A DNA stretch of 64,000 nt from Vibrio rumoiensis (GTDB lineage: Bacteria > Pseudomonadota > Gammaproteobacteria > Enterobacterales > Vibrionaceae), in NCBI RefSeq assembly GCF_002218045.2, contig NZ_AP018685.1, forward strand, positions 1,984,001 to 2,048,000, given 5' to 3'. Each line of letters starts with the position of its first letter. The first letter of the stretch is position 1. A program made the position numbers and the translations under genes. Positions 17,504 through 26,529 of this stretch are shown here, in pieces. The notes beneath the pieces are model-generated. The model was not told the DNA's origin. It ran no database searches and worked only from the letters and a program-made list of their open reading frames with translations.

Positions 17504-17648
17504 TATTACACTCTCTCTTTAAGCTCAAACTAATCGTGTTTGAGTCTGAAATTTCTAGTACGTAATTATTGCACGCTTTGCTTTGTTGTTCATTAAGATT
17601 AATCCGAGCTAAGTTAGATTAAGTCGGTCTTATCTGAAATAACACTTT

Positions 17649-17664
17649 AGACGTCTAGACGTAA
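17649..17664. promoter_or_regulatory. Tandem Met boxes (MetJ operator) upstream of metN
   Basis: AGACGTCT (perfect consensus) is immediately followed by AGACGTAA (6 of 8). MetJ binds at least two adjacent 8-bp boxes. The pair lies 10 bp upstream of a candidate -35, so SAM-loaded MetJ should repress metNIQ. The remainder of the 294-bp gmhB/metN gap shows nothing else clear. Confidence 0.85.
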
Positions 17665-17673
17665 AAATATCTA

Positions 17674-17702
17674 TTGACTTGAGATGGTGAAAACCATAGC
17701 AT
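17674..17702 (+). promoter_or_regulatory. Candidate metN promoter
   Basis: TTGACT (17674-17679), a 17-bp spacer and TAGCAT (17697-17702), directly downstream of the Met boxes and about 95 bp before metN. The -10 is only a 4 of 6 match. Confidence 0.5.
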
Positions 17703-17797
17703 CATCTACCAAGTCGCAATCACAATGCGTGTTTTCACTAAACTTATACGTTATTGAAAATAGAATATATGGAACGTATTACCCATTAGGTTGTTAA

Positions 17798-18832
17798 ATG
17801 ATTGAAATTAATCAAGTCAATAAAGTGTTTTATCAAGGCAATAAAAAGATCCCAGCCCTGATAGACATTAATCTTCATATCCCTCAAGGGGAAATCTTTG
17901 GTGTAATCGGCTCATCAGGTGCCGGTAAAAGTACCCTTATTCGCTGCGTTAATATGCTAGAAGCCCCAACGTCTGGATCGGTTTTAGTTGATGGCTTAGA
18001 TCTCACCAAGCTTTCTTCTAAAGAGTTAGGTCAAGCGCGCCGCAATATCGGCATGATTTTCCAGCATTTTAACCTACTGTCTTCTCGAACCGTTTTCGAT
18101 AATGTAGCGCTACCTTTAGAGTTAGCTCAAACACCAACCAGCGAAATTGAAAAGCGAGTGGAGGAGCTGCTTGATTTAGTGGGTCTTGCCGACAAACGTG
18201 ACACCTACCCTGCGAATTTAAGTGGTGGACAAAAACAGCGCGTTGCGATTGCACGTGCATTAGCCTCGAAACCAAAAGTATTATTGTGTGATGAAGCGAC
18301 TAGCGCGCTCGATCCTGCAACCACTAAGTCTATTTTAGAATTGCTAAAAACCATCAATCAGCAGCTTAATTTGACGATTTTAATCATTACTCATGAAATG
18401 GATGTGGTGAAAAACATTTGTGACAAAGTGGCGATCATTGGCGGTGGCCGATTAGTGGAACAAGGCCTAGTGAGCGATATTTTTGCCCACCCTAAAACCG
18501 AACTGGCACAAGAGTTTATTCGTTCAACGCTCGATTTATCGATTCCTGAAGATTACCAAGCGCGCTTGCAAGACACTCAAGTGGAAGGCTCTATTCCTTT
18601 GGTGCGCCTTGAATTTACTGGCTCAACCATTGATGCGCCGGTTATTAGTCAACTCTCTCGCAAGTTTAATGTCGATGTCAGTATTTTGAACTCTGATATT
18701 GATTACGCCGGTGGCGTTCGCTTTGGCTTGATGGTTGCAGAACTGTTTGGTGAAAAAGAACAGGTTAAGCAATCTGTTACCTTCTTAAAAGAACACAATA
18801 TAAAAGTCGAGGTACTTGGCTATGTTTTATGA
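17798..18832 (+). CDS. metN: D/L-methionine ABC transporter, ATP-binding protein
   Basis: 344 residues. Walker A is GSSGAGKSTLIR, followed by the Q-loop, the LSGGQKQRVAIARAL signature and Walker B VLLCDEATSALDP. A C-terminal NIL domain (about 265-340) is typical of MetN and lets methionine inhibit transport allosterically. It is the first gene of metNIQ, and its 3' end overlaps metI by 11 bp. MetJ boxes precede it. Confidence 0.97.
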   Translation: MIEINQVNKVFYQGNKKIPALIDINLHIPQGEIFGVIGSSGAGKSTLIRCVNMLEAPTSGSVLVDGLDLTKLSSKELGQARRNIGMIFQHFNLLSSRTVFDNVALPLELAQTPTSEIEKRVEELLDLVGLADKRDTYPANLSGGQKQRVAIARALASKPKVLLCDEATSALDPATTKSILELLKTINQQLNLTILIITHEMDVVKNICDKVAIIGGGRLVEQGLVSDIFAHPKTELAQEFIRSTLDLSIPEDYQARLQDTQVEGSIPLVRLEFTGSTIDAPVISQLSRKFNVDVSILNSDIDYAGGVRFGLMVAELFGEKEQVKQSVTFLKEHNIKVEVLGYVL

Positions 18833-19505
18833 TCACATCATGGATTGGTATTACGATCATCGCACTTTTCGCCTCATTTGGGGCGCGACCTGGGAAACGC
18901 TTTACATGGTCGGCATTGCAGGTTTAATCGGCTTTATCATTGGTATTCCGATGGGCGTGATTCTGCATATCACCAAAAAAGGTGGCTTAATCGAAAACCG
19001 AGTGGTCAACATGGTGCTTGGTGCCATTGTCAATATTGGCCGCTCAGTTCCTTTCTTGGTATTAATGGTCGCCATTATCCCATTTACGACGTTACTCATT
19101 GGTAAATTCATTGGTACTACCGCTGCTATTGTTCCATTGACCGTTGGTGCGATCCCGTTTATTGCTCGCTTAGTGGAAAGCGCTTTAGTTGAAGTGCCAA
19201 GCGGCCTAATTGAAGCGGCGCAATCAATGGGTGCGAGCCCAATGCAAATCATCCGCAAAGTATTGTTACCAGAAGCATTACCTTCTATTGTTAACACCAT
19301 TACTATCACATTGGTTACCTTAGTAAGCTATTCAGCCATGGCAGGAACCGTTGGCGGTGGTGGCCTAGGGGATGTAGCAATGCGTTATGGTTATCAACGC
19401 TATCAGCCTGACATCATGTTCATCACCGTTGTGTTATTGGTAGTAGTGGTACAAATTATTCAAATGGTCGGCGATCGAATCGCCAGCCGAGTGGATCATC
19501 GTTAA
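18822..19505 (+). CDS. metI: Methionine ABC transporter permease
   Basis: 227 residues from the ATG at 18822 (MFYDHIMDWYYD). A TTG two codons upstream is also in frame. Five membrane helices are predicted, with the permease coupling motif EAAQSMGASPMQIIRKVLLPEALP and the conserved IGRSVPFL and PLTVGAIPFIARLVE segments. It overlaps metN by 11 bp, so the two are co-translated. metQ follows only after a 190-bp gap occupied by an ERIC element. Confidence 0.96.
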   Translation: MFYDHIMDWYYDHRTFRLIWGATWETLYMVGIAGLIGFIIGIPMGVILHITKKGGLIENRVVNMVLGAIVNIGRSVPFLVLMVAIIPFTTLLIGKFIGTTAAIVPLTVGAIPFIARLVESALVEVPSGLIEAAQSMGASPMQIIRKVLLPEALPSIVNTITITLVTLVSYSAMAGTVGGGGLGDVAMRYGYQRYQPDIMFITVVLLVVVVQIIQMVGDRIASRVDHR

Positions 19506-19530
19506 TTACAAGAAATAGACCCGAATAAAC

Positions 19531-19657
19531 ATATCCAAAGTCATTGGAGTTGCAGTGAGGCGACAAGTGAATGAGACCCCATGAGCATAGTTTACCTATT
19601 CGATTGGGGCGAATGAACGCCGTCAACAAAGCTGCGGCTTCAAGTACCAAGGATATA
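19531..19657. repeat. ERIC/IRU element between metI and metQ
   Basis: 127 bp, exactly the canonical ERIC length, with imperfect terminal inverted repeats (ATATCCAAAGTCATTGGAGT at the left, the inverse of CTTCAAGTACCAAGGATATA at the right). The internal core AGTGAATGAGACCCC ... GATTGGGGCGAATGAACG corresponds to the ERIC1R/ERIC2 primer region (GTGAATCCCC ... CTGGGGTGAGCG). It has no ORF. Lying inside an operon, it would be transcribed and fold into a long hairpin that could affect metQ mRNA. Confidence 0.85.
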
Positions 19658-19695
19658 GTCATAAAGAATGCATTTTTATACATGGAGATAAGTAT

Positions 19696-20493
19696 ATGAA
19701 ATTAAAAAGCCTATTTAGCGCAGCTGCGGTTGCTACCTCACTACTTTTAACTGGCACAGCCAATGCTGCCGATAACACTATTAATGTTGGTGTCATTGCA
19801 GGGCCAGAAGCACAAGTTGCGGAAGTGGCGGCAAAAGTGGCCAAAGAGAAGTACAACTTAGATGTGAAATTGACCATTTTCTCTGATTACATCATTCCTA
19901 ACGCCGCTTTAGATGATGGTTCAATTGACCTCAATGCATTCCAACATTTGCCATACCTTGATAAACAAATCAAAGACCGTGGCTACAAAATCAAACCGGT
20001 TGGCAATACATTCGTTTACCCAATTGCCGGTTACTCGAAAAAAATTAAATCACTTGATGAGCTGAAAAAAGGCGATAGCATCGCGATTCCAAACGATCCA
20101 ACTAACGAAGGTCGCGCATTATTACTTCTACAAGAAAAAGGCTTAATTAAACTAGCCGCAGATGCTGGTCTTGAAGCAACGCCTCTTGATATCGTTGAGA
20201 ACCCTAAAAAGCTAGACTTTGTTGAACTAGAAGCACCACAGCTTCCTAATTCACTACAAGATGTCGCGATTGCGATCATCAACAACACGTTCGCCGCTCA
20301 AAACGGTTTAACCGCTGAGAAAAATGGCGTATTTGTTGAAAACAAAGAATCTCCATACGTAAACCTAATCGTTGCGCGTGAAGACAATGCCGATAGCGAA
20401 AACGTGAAGAACTTTGTTAAAGCCTACCAAACAGACGAAGTTTACCAAGAAGCAATGAAACTGTTTAACGGTAGTGTTGTAAAAGGTTGGTAA
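19696..20493 (+). CDS. metQ: Methionine-binding periplasmic protein MetQ (non-lipoprotein form)
   Basis: 265 residues of the NlpA/MetQ family: TINVGVIAGPEAQVAEVAAKVA at the mature start, DLNAFQHLPYLD, SIAIPNDPTNEGRALLLLQ and a final NGSVVKGW. The signal peptide MKLKSLFSAAAVATSLLLTGTANA has a signal peptidase I site and no lipobox cysteine, so the protein should be soluble, whereas E. coli MetQ is a lipoprotein. GGAGA precedes the start. It probably shares the metN transcript but is separated by the ERIC element. Confidence 0.95.
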   Translation: MKLKSLFSAAAVATSLLLTGTANAADNTINVGVIAGPEAQVAEVAAKVAKEKYNLDVKLTIFSDYIIPNAALDDGSIDLNAFQHLPYLDKQIKDRGYKIKPVGNTFVYPIAGYSKKIKSLDELKKGDSIAIPNDPTNEGRALLLLQEKGLIKLAADAGLEATPLDIVENPKKLDFVELEAPQLPNSLQDVAIAIINNTFAAQNGLTAEKNGVFVENKESPYVNLIVAREDNADSENVKNFVKAYQTDEVYQEAMKLFNGSVVKGW

Positions 20494-20534
20494 TCCAACA
20501 TTCAACTTACCTAAGTTAAAAACTCATCAATCAC

Positions 20535-20562
20535 AAAGGGTAGCTTCGGCTGCCCTTTTTTG
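20535..20562 (+). terminator. Terminator of metNIQ
   Basis: AAAGGGTAGC-TTCG-GCTGCCCTTT with a TTCG tetraloop and a T-run, 40 bp after the metQ stop. Confidence 0.92.
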
Positions 20563-20645
20563 TGCCTCTATTTTGCGGCATAGGAAATGGATTGAAACAA
20601 ATTATTCATGAGATCTAGATAAAATTGCTCGCATACCCCACTAGA

Positions 20646-20659
20646 CTTACACGTGTAAG
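20646..20659. promoter_or_regulatory. Palindromic operator (FabR-like) before the desaturase gene
   Basis: CTTACACGTGTAAG is a perfect 14-bp palindrome 44 bp upstream of the desaturase start. Its core TACACGTGTA resembles the operator of FabR, the TetR-family regulator of unsaturated fatty acid genes in gammaproteobacteria. The assignment is an inference from memory of the motif. Confidence 0.55.
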
Positions 20660-20703
20660 CTCGATATTCTAGCGCACACTTGTAGCCTGAAACTTGGTCA
20701 TTT

Positions 20704-21831
20704 ATGAAAACACAAAATCCTCCTTTCATTTGGTTAAATGTCTTCATCTTCGCTAGCAGTATGTTGCTCGCGGTCGTTGTTGCTCCCATTTACTTTATTA
20801 GCCATGGTATTACCGCGGCCCATTGGCTGTGGCTTCTGGTCACCTTTAGCTTTTGTAATCTATGCATCACAGCTGGCTATCACCGCTTGTGGTCACACCG
20901 AACTTACCAAGCTCACTGGTCTTTACGGTTTATTTTTGCTTTAGGTGGAGCGTTTGCTCTGCAAAATAGTGCGCTTCATTGGTCATCGGATCATCGAGTT
21001 CATCACCGTCATGTTGATAATAACGACAAAGATCCCTACTCCGCTAAACGTGGTTTTTGGTTTTCTCATATTGGCTGGATGCTACGCCACTACCAAAGCG
21101 CTGAAGTATATTCTGATTACTCCAACTGCCGAGATCTACAAAAAGAAAAGATCGTCATGTGGCAGCATAAATACTATGTACCTCTTGCGCTGTTAATGAA
21201 CTTAGGTATTCCGCTTTTATTAGGCATCATTTACCAAGATATTATTGGCATGCTTTTAATGATTGGTGCCGTACGGTTAGTATTGAATCACCACACAACG
21301 TTCTTTATTAACTCTCTAGCGCATATCTGGGGAAGCCAACCTTATACCAATAAAAATACCGCTCGTGATAACAGCGTATTAGCGGTACTTACCTTTGGTG
21401 AGGGTTACCACAACTTCCATCATATCTTTGAAAATGACTACCGAAATGGTATTCACTGGTGGCAATACGATCCAACAAAATGGCTAATCAAAACCTGCTC
21501 ATGGTTAAAATTAACCGAAAAGTTGCGTATGACACCGGCCGATAAAATCGAAAAGGCCAAAGCATTGCAATTACTCAATGACACCAAGAAGAAGATTCGC
21601 CACTTGCCGAATCAACATGATGTTATCGAAAAAATGCACAAAGAATACGATGCATTAATAAGCCAAATGACAGAATATTATGATTTGAAAAAGCAGCTGA
21701 TGAGCACTAAAAAGCAAGAGATGATGGAGCAATATGAGCATGCCGTTTTAAAGCTTCGCTATCAACAAATGAAGCAACACTTTAAACAGCAACAATTACA
21801 ATGGCTGATGTTAATGAAGCAATATGCATAA
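20704..21831 (+). CDS. Acyl-CoA / fatty acid desaturase (stearoyl-CoA 9-desaturase type)
   Basis: 375 residues. The three histidine boxes of membrane di-iron desaturases are present: HRLWSH, HRVHHRHVD and HNFHH. There are about four membrane helices between residues 8 and 200. It introduces a cis double bond into acyl chains and so adjusts membrane fluidity. The C-terminal about 85 residues (after PADKIEKAK) are a charged, Gln-rich coiled-coil extension beyond the catalytic core. It is monocistronic, preceded by a FabR-like palindrome and followed by a strong terminator. Confidence 0.92.
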   Translation: MKTQNPPFIWLNVFIFASSMLLAVVVAPIYFISHGITAAHWLWLLVTFSFCNLCITAGYHRLWSHRTYQAHWSLRFIFALGGAFALQNSALHWSSDHRVHHRHVDNNDKDPYSAKRGFWFSHIGWMLRHYQSAEVYSDYSNCRDLQKEKIVMWQHKYYVPLALLMNLGIPLLLGIIYQDIIGMLLMIGAVRLVLNHHTTFFINSLAHIWGSQPYTNKNTARDNSVLAVLTFGEGYHNFHHIFENDYRNGIHWWQYDPTKWLIKTCSWLKLTEKLRMTPADKIEKAKALQLLNDTKKKIRHLPNQHDVIEKMHKEYDALISQMTEYYDLKKQLMSTKKQEMMEQYEHAVLKLRYQQMKQHFKQQQLQWLMLMKQYA

Positions 21832-21863
21832 GCTCTTATCCTCTTATAAATGATGTATATAGA

Positions 21864-21901
21864 AAATCCCCAAACGATCAAACATCGTTTGGGGATTTTT
21901 A
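21864..21901. terminator. Terminator between desaturase and AbgT genes
   Basis: AAATCCCCAAACGAT pairs perfectly with ATCGTTTGGGGATTT over a five-base loop, followed by T-runs. The genes are convergent, so it may serve both. Confidence 0.92.
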
Positions 21902-21932
21902 TTAACGCTTTGAATAACGTTATCAATGTCTC

Positions 21933-23522
21933 TTAAGGCGTATAGTAGGTTGCAGCTCCTGGACCTACCGGTAGACCTAATACGAATACCCAGATGTAGA
22001 ACAATAAGCTCCAACCCACTAAGAAACATAACGTATATGGCAGCATGGTAGCGATTAGCGTACCAATACCTAAATTCTTCACATAACGCGATGCCACCGC
22101 CAAAATCAAGCCAAAGTAACTCATCATAGGCGTGATTAAGTTAGTCACAGAATCACCAATACGGTAAGCCGCTTGAATGGTTTCTGGTGCATAACCGACT
22201 AACATCAACATTGGGATAAAGATAGGTGCTGTTACCGCCCACTGAGCCGATGCTGAACCAATCATTAAGTTGATAAAGCCACACATGATGATGAACGCAA
22301 AGAACAAAGCTGGGCCTGTCAGACCGATGGTTTGTAGAAAATCTGCACCACCAACCGCAAACACTTGACCAAAGTTAGTCCACTTAAAGAACGCGACAAA
22401 TTGCGCAGCAAAGAACACTAAAACAATGTACATACCCATTGAAGACATTGATTTAGACATTGCATTGATCACATCGCGATCATTGTTCATGCTGCCAGTG
22501 ACTTTACCGTAAATAAAGCCGGGAATAGCAAAGAAGACAAAGATAAAGGCAACAATACTCTTTAAAAATGGAGAGCCCGCGACTTCACCGGTTACCGGAT
22601 TACGTAATACGCCATTTTCCGGAACAATCGTCCAAGCTAATAAAGCACATACTACCAAGGTTGCAAGACCGGCCATTTTGAGACCTTTCTTTTCCACCGC
22701 CGTTAATGCGCCCATTTTATCTTGAGATAAGTCTTCCGCCGCTTCTTCAATTTTGTATTCGCCCAACTTAGGCTCAACAATCTTTTCAGTAACGAAAGCA
22801 CCGACAATCGCAATAAAGAACGTCGAAATGAACATGAAGTACCAGTTCACTTCAGGGCCAACCGTATAAGTTGGATCAATCATTTGCGCTGCTGATTCGG
22901 TGATACCAGAAAGCAGTGGATCGACAGTACCAATCAATAAGTTGGCAGAATAACCACCCGAGACACCAGCAAACGCTGCCGCAAGACCGGCCAATGGGTG
23001 ACGACCTAATGAATGGAACAACATCGCGGCTAGAGGGATTAGTACCACATAACCTAGCTCAGAAGCCGTATTAGAGATAATACCGGCAAAGATTACTGTG
23101 AATGTCACCATGCGTTTTGACGCGCCCATCACCATGCCACGCATTGCAGCAGATAAAAGGCCAGAGTGTTCAGCAATCGCCACCCCCAACATAGCAACCA
23201 ATACCGTACCTAATGGCGCAAATCCGGTGAAGTTTTTCACCAAATTGGTCACGATAAGCTGCAAGCCTTCCGCATTAAGCAGACTCACCACATGGATAAT
23301 ACCATCGGCAGAACGGCCACTTGCCCCTTCAGGACGCGGATCAACAACCGACACCTCAAAATAACCGGCAATTCCTGATGAAATCAGAATGGCGACACAA
23401 AAAATGGCAAATAAAGTGATGGGATGAGGAAGTAAGTTTCCTAAATATTCAACCGAATCGAGAAAGCGGGTAAAAAGCGTTTTCTTCGAGCTATACGGCT
23501 TACTCGAACTTTGAGTTGTCAT
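21933..23522 (-). CDS. AbgT-family transporter (p-aminobenzoyl-glutamate type)
   Basis: 529 residues with many hydrophobic segments. The N-terminal LPHPITLFAIFCV, FAPLGTVLVAMLGVAIAEHSGL, AFAGVSGGYSANLLIGTVDPLLSG and the C-terminal NLITPMMSYFGLILA are typical of AbgT. Characterised members either import p-aminobenzoyl-glutamate (a folate breakdown product) or export sulfonamides. The sequence alone does not decide between these. The regulator and hydrolase genes abgR/abgAB are not nearby. Confidence 0.9.
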   Translation of the reverse strand: MTTQSSSKPYSSKKTLFTRFLDSVEYLGNLLPHPITLFAIFCVAILISSGIAGYFEVSVVDPRPEGASGRSADGIIHVVSLLNAEGLQLIVTNLVKNFTGFAPLGTVLVAMLGVAIAEHSGLLSAAMRGMVMGASKRMVTFTVIFAGIISNTASELGYVVLIPLAAMLFHSLGRHPLAGLAAAFAGVSGGYSANLLIGTVDPLLSGITESAAQMIDPTYTVGPEVNWYFMFISTFFIAIVGAFVTEKIVEPKLGEYKIEEAAEDLSQDKMGALTAVEKKGLKMAGLATLVVCALLAWTIVPENGVLRNPVTGEVAGSPFLKSIVAFIFVFFAIPGFIYGKVTGSMNNDRDVINAMSKSMSSMGMYIVLVFFAAQFVAFFKWTNFGQVFAVGGADFLQTIGLTGPALFFAFIIMCGFINLMIGSASAQWAVTAPIFIPMLMLVGYAPETIQAAYRIGDSVTNLITPMMSYFGLILAVASRYVKNLGIGTLIATMLPYTLCFLVGWSLLFYIWVFVLGLPVGPGAATYYTP

Positions 23523-23858
23523 CGGGACCTCCTAGTCAATGACATCCAGCGTTTTGACACTGGCATAACAAAAGGGCGCTTAGGGTACGTGACTCAACAA
23601 AATTCAGAAAAGCATAAAATGTTAATAAGTGTAACTGTACTGAAATAAAAATTTATATATATACGGAAAGATAAAAAGTAAAATCTGCAATTTCAATAAA
23701 ATAGCAGAACTATATAGACTAAAAATCAAACGAATTGAGTGAAATTTAACGATGAATCGGCCTTATCAAGAATGTGATCTTGATCGACACTAGATTATTT
23801 CCCATCTCTGACTATTTATCGTTATCATTAACCATTACTTCCTAACTAGATCACGACT
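23523..23858. other. Divergent intergenic region abgT-like / trmO
   Basis: 336 bp, very AT-rich (including TTTATATATATAC near 23650). It must contain promoters for both flanking genes. No ORF, repeat or convincing operator was seen. A half CRP-like word at 23773 was judged too weak. Confidence 0.45.
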
Positions 23859-24590
23859 ATGCCATTTTCCATTGAACCTATTGGGCGAATCCATTCTCCT
23901 TATAAAGAAAAATTTTCAGTGCCAAGGCAACCTAGACTAGCCCCTTCAGCAAAGGCTCGCATTGAATTATTCGGTGAAGCAAACTCCCCCGAAGCGGTAC
24001 GCGGCCTAGAACAATTTAGCCATGTGTGGTTATTGTTTTTATTTGATCAAAACCTAGAAGCTGGTTGGAAGCCAACCGTTCGTCCACCAAGACTTGGCGG
24101 TAATGAACGAGTTGGAGTATTTGCTTCGCGTTCCACATTTAGACCAAATGGTATTGGTATCTCTGCGGTAGAAGTCAAAGGCATAACGCAACAAGGCAAT
24201 CAAACATGGATTGAACTTGGCAGTGTTGATTTAGTTGATAACACACCAATTATTGATATCAAACCTTACATCCCCTATTCAGATGCCATTCCAGATGCGA
24301 TCGGTGGATTTGCAGAAAGTGAGCCCGATGTATTGCCGGTAATATTTTCAACTTCAGCGCAATTAACGTTGAAATCCCATTCAGAAGGTCAGCATATTCA
24401 ATCGGTGATTGAGCAGGTTTTAGCGCAAGACCCTCGCCCTGCTTACAAAAAGAATAAGGCCGATGACAAAGAATACGCCACGCATTTATTCGATCTCAAC
24501 GTCAAATTTAAAGTCGAAAGCGATAGCAGCAGCCATAATCCAGAAATAAATCGCAATTTCATTCATGTAACGTCCATCGAACGCTTTTGA
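23859..24590 (+). CDS. trmO: tRNA (N6-threonylcarbamoyladenosine37-N6)-methyltransferase
   Basis: 243 residues. TrmO (YaeB/TsaA) methylates t6A37 of tRNA-Thr to m6t6A using SAM. The N-terminal IEPIGRIHSPYKEKFSVPRQP, the RPPRLGGNERVGVFASRSTFRPN(G)IGIS core and the VDLVDNTPIIDIKPYIPYSD strand are diagnostic. The C-terminal half (from about 160) is the short dimerising domain of the enteric form. It is followed 92 bp later by proS in the same direction, a frequent pairing. Confidence 0.93.
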   Translation: MPFSIEPIGRIHSPYKEKFSVPRQPRLAPSAKARIELFGEANSPEAVRGLEQFSHVWLLFLFDQNLEAGWKPTVRPPRLGGNERVGVFASRSTFRPNGIGISAVEVKGITQQGNQTWIELGSVDLVDNTPIIDIKPYIPYSDAIPDAIGGFAESEPDVLPVIFSTSAQLTLKSHSEGQHIQSVIEQVLAQDPRPAYKKNKADDKEYATHLFDLNVKFKVESDSSSHNPEINRNFIHVTSIERF

Positions 24591-24682
24591 GAAAACCTCA
24601 GTGCTGCTATTATTACGGGCTAAATTGCCTCTTTGATTTTGGCTTTCAATTATTAACACTATATAAATAAGCGGGTACAAAA

Positions 24683-26398
24683 ATGCGCACCAGCAAATAC
24701 CTTGTTTCTACACTAAAAGAAACTCCAAACGACGCAGAAGTGATCAGCCACCAGCTGATGCTACGTGCCGGTATGATCCGTAAACTAGCTTCAGGTCTTT
24801 ATACTTGGTTACCGACCGGTCTACGCGTGCTGCGTAAAGTTGAAACCATCATTCGTGAAGAAATCAACAATGCAGGTGCCATTGAAACCTTAATGCCCGT
24901 TGTTCAACCATTTGAACTATGGGAAGAAACAGGCCGATCTGAAAAAATGGGGCCTGAACTACTTCGCTTTACGGATCGCCACTCTCGTCCATTCGTTCTT
25001 AGCCCAACGGCGGAAGAAGTGATCACCAGCCTTGTTCGTAACGAAGTGAGCTCGTACAAACAACTTCCATTGAACTTGTACCAAATCCAAACTAAATTCC
25101 GTGATGAGCGCCGCCCACGTTTTGGCGTCATGCGTTCTCGTGAATTCTCAATGATGGATGCTTACAGCTTTGATATCGATAAAGCTGGATTACAGCAATC
25201 TTACGATGCAATGCACGATGCTTACTGTAAAGCATTCGACCGCATGGGTTTAGACTACCGCCCAGTCCTTGCTGATAGCGGCGCGATCGGTGGTAACGGC
25301 TCTCAAGAATTCCACGTATTAGCAGAAAGTGGTGAAGACCTGATCGTATTCTCAACCGAATCAGACTACGCCGCTAACATTGAAAAAGCAGAAGCTTTGG
25401 CACCAACCACTGAACGTGCAGCGCCAACACAAGAAATGACGCTAGTCGATACGCCAAATGCTAAAACCATTGCAGAACTTGTTGAACAACATGGCCTAGC
25501 GATTGAGAAAACCGTCAAAACACTATTTGTTAAAGCTTCAGATGAAGTCGATGCCTCGATCATTGCCTTGATCATCCGTGGCGACCACGAGCTAAACGAA
25601 ATCAAAGCTGAGAACCTACCACAAGTGGCTGCGCCTTTAGAAATGGCAAGCGAAGAAGAAATTCGTCAGCTTATCGGTGCAGGTCCAGGTTCATTGGGCC
25701 CTGTAGGCCTTGAATTACCGTTCATTGTTGACCGTTCGGTCGCGGTAATGAGTGACTTCGGTGCCGGCGCTAACGAGGATGATAAACACTACTTCGGTAT
25801 CAACTGGGGTCGTGATGTTGAATTAGGCCAAATTGAAGACTTACGTAACGTAGTTGAAGGCGACCCTAGCCCATGTGGTCAAGGAACACTACAGCTTAAG
25901 CGTGGTATCGAAGTAGGTCATATCTTCCAATTAGGTACTAACTACTCAGAAAAAATGAACTGTGGCGTACTTGATTCAAATGGCAAAAACGTCATTCTAG
26001 AAATGGGTTGCTACGGTATTGGTGTCACTCGTGTGGTAGCCGCTGCGATTGAACAAAACCACGATGATTCAGGGATTATCTGGCCAGATGCAATTGCCCC
26101 ATTCCAAGTCGCCATTGTTCCTATGAACATGCACAAATCTGAGCGCGTAAAAGAAGCAGCAGAAAAACTGTATGCAGAGTTAACCGCCGCGGGTATTGAA
26201 GTGCTATTTGATGATCGTAAAGAGCGTCCTGGCGTAATGTTTAAAGATATCGAGTTAATCGGCATTCCTCATACGGTTGTGATCGGCGATCGCAGCATGG
26301 ATGAAGGTAACTTTGAATATAAAGACCGCAAGAATGGTGACAAAGTTGCGATTGCAATGGATAACATTGTTGAGCACTTGATCAGCAAGATTAAATAA
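24683..26398 (+). CDS. proS: Prolyl-tRNA synthetase, bacterial type with editing domain
   Basis: 571 residues. Class II motifs are present: motif 2 in FRDERRPRFGVMRSREFSMMDAYSF and motif 3 in GCYGIGVTRVVAAAIEQ. The YbaK-like editing insertion (about 225-390), which clears Ala-tRNA-Pro, is present and full length. The C-terminal anticodon-binding domain begins around 470. It is followed by a strong terminator. Confidence 0.98.
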   Translation: MRTSKYLVSTLKETPNDAEVISHQLMLRAGMIRKLASGLYTWLPTGLRVLRKVETIIREEINNAGAIETLMPVVQPFELWEETGRSEKMGPELLRFTDRHSRPFVLSPTAEEVITSLVRNEVSSYKQLPLNLYQIQTKFRDERRPRFGVMRSREFSMMDAYSFDIDKAGLQQSYDAMHDAYCKAFDRMGLDYRPVLADSGAIGGNGSQEFHVLAESGEDLIVFSTESDYAANIEKAEALAPTTERAAPTQEMTLVDTPNAKTIAELVEQHGLAIEKTVKTLFVKASDEVDASIIALIIRGDHELNEIKAENLPQVAAPLEMASEEEIRQLIGAGPGSLGPVGLELPFIVDRSVAVMSDFGAGANEDDKHYFGINWGRDVELGQIEDLRNVVEGDPSPCGQGTLQLKRGIEVGHIFQLGTNYSEKMNCGVLDSNGKNVILEMGCYGIGVTRVVAAAIEQNHDDSGIIWPDAIAPFQVAIVPMNMHKSERVKEAAEKLYAELTAAGIEVLFDDRKERPGVMFKDIELIGIPHTVVIGDRSMDEGNFEYKDRKNGDKVAIAMDNIVEHLISKIK

Positions 26399-26412
26399 TC
26401 GCTCATAACACG

Positions 26413-26466
26413 ATAAAAGGCCGCGTGATTGAAGGGTTAATAACCTCAATTACGCGGCCTTTTTGT
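26413..26466 (+). terminator. Terminator of proS
   Basis: AAAAGGCCGCGT and ACGCGGCCTTTT pair, extended by ATTGA/TCAAT, ending in TTTTTG. Confidence 0.9.
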
Positions 26467-26529
26467 ATCAATCAAAACGCTCTAATTGCTCAATCTAATT
26501 TAACTTATCAAATCGATACGGAATTGGCT

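Noticed and set aside
23773..23788. CRP site upstream of trmO
   Set aside because: Only the TGTGA half matches. The other half has 3 of 5 bases.
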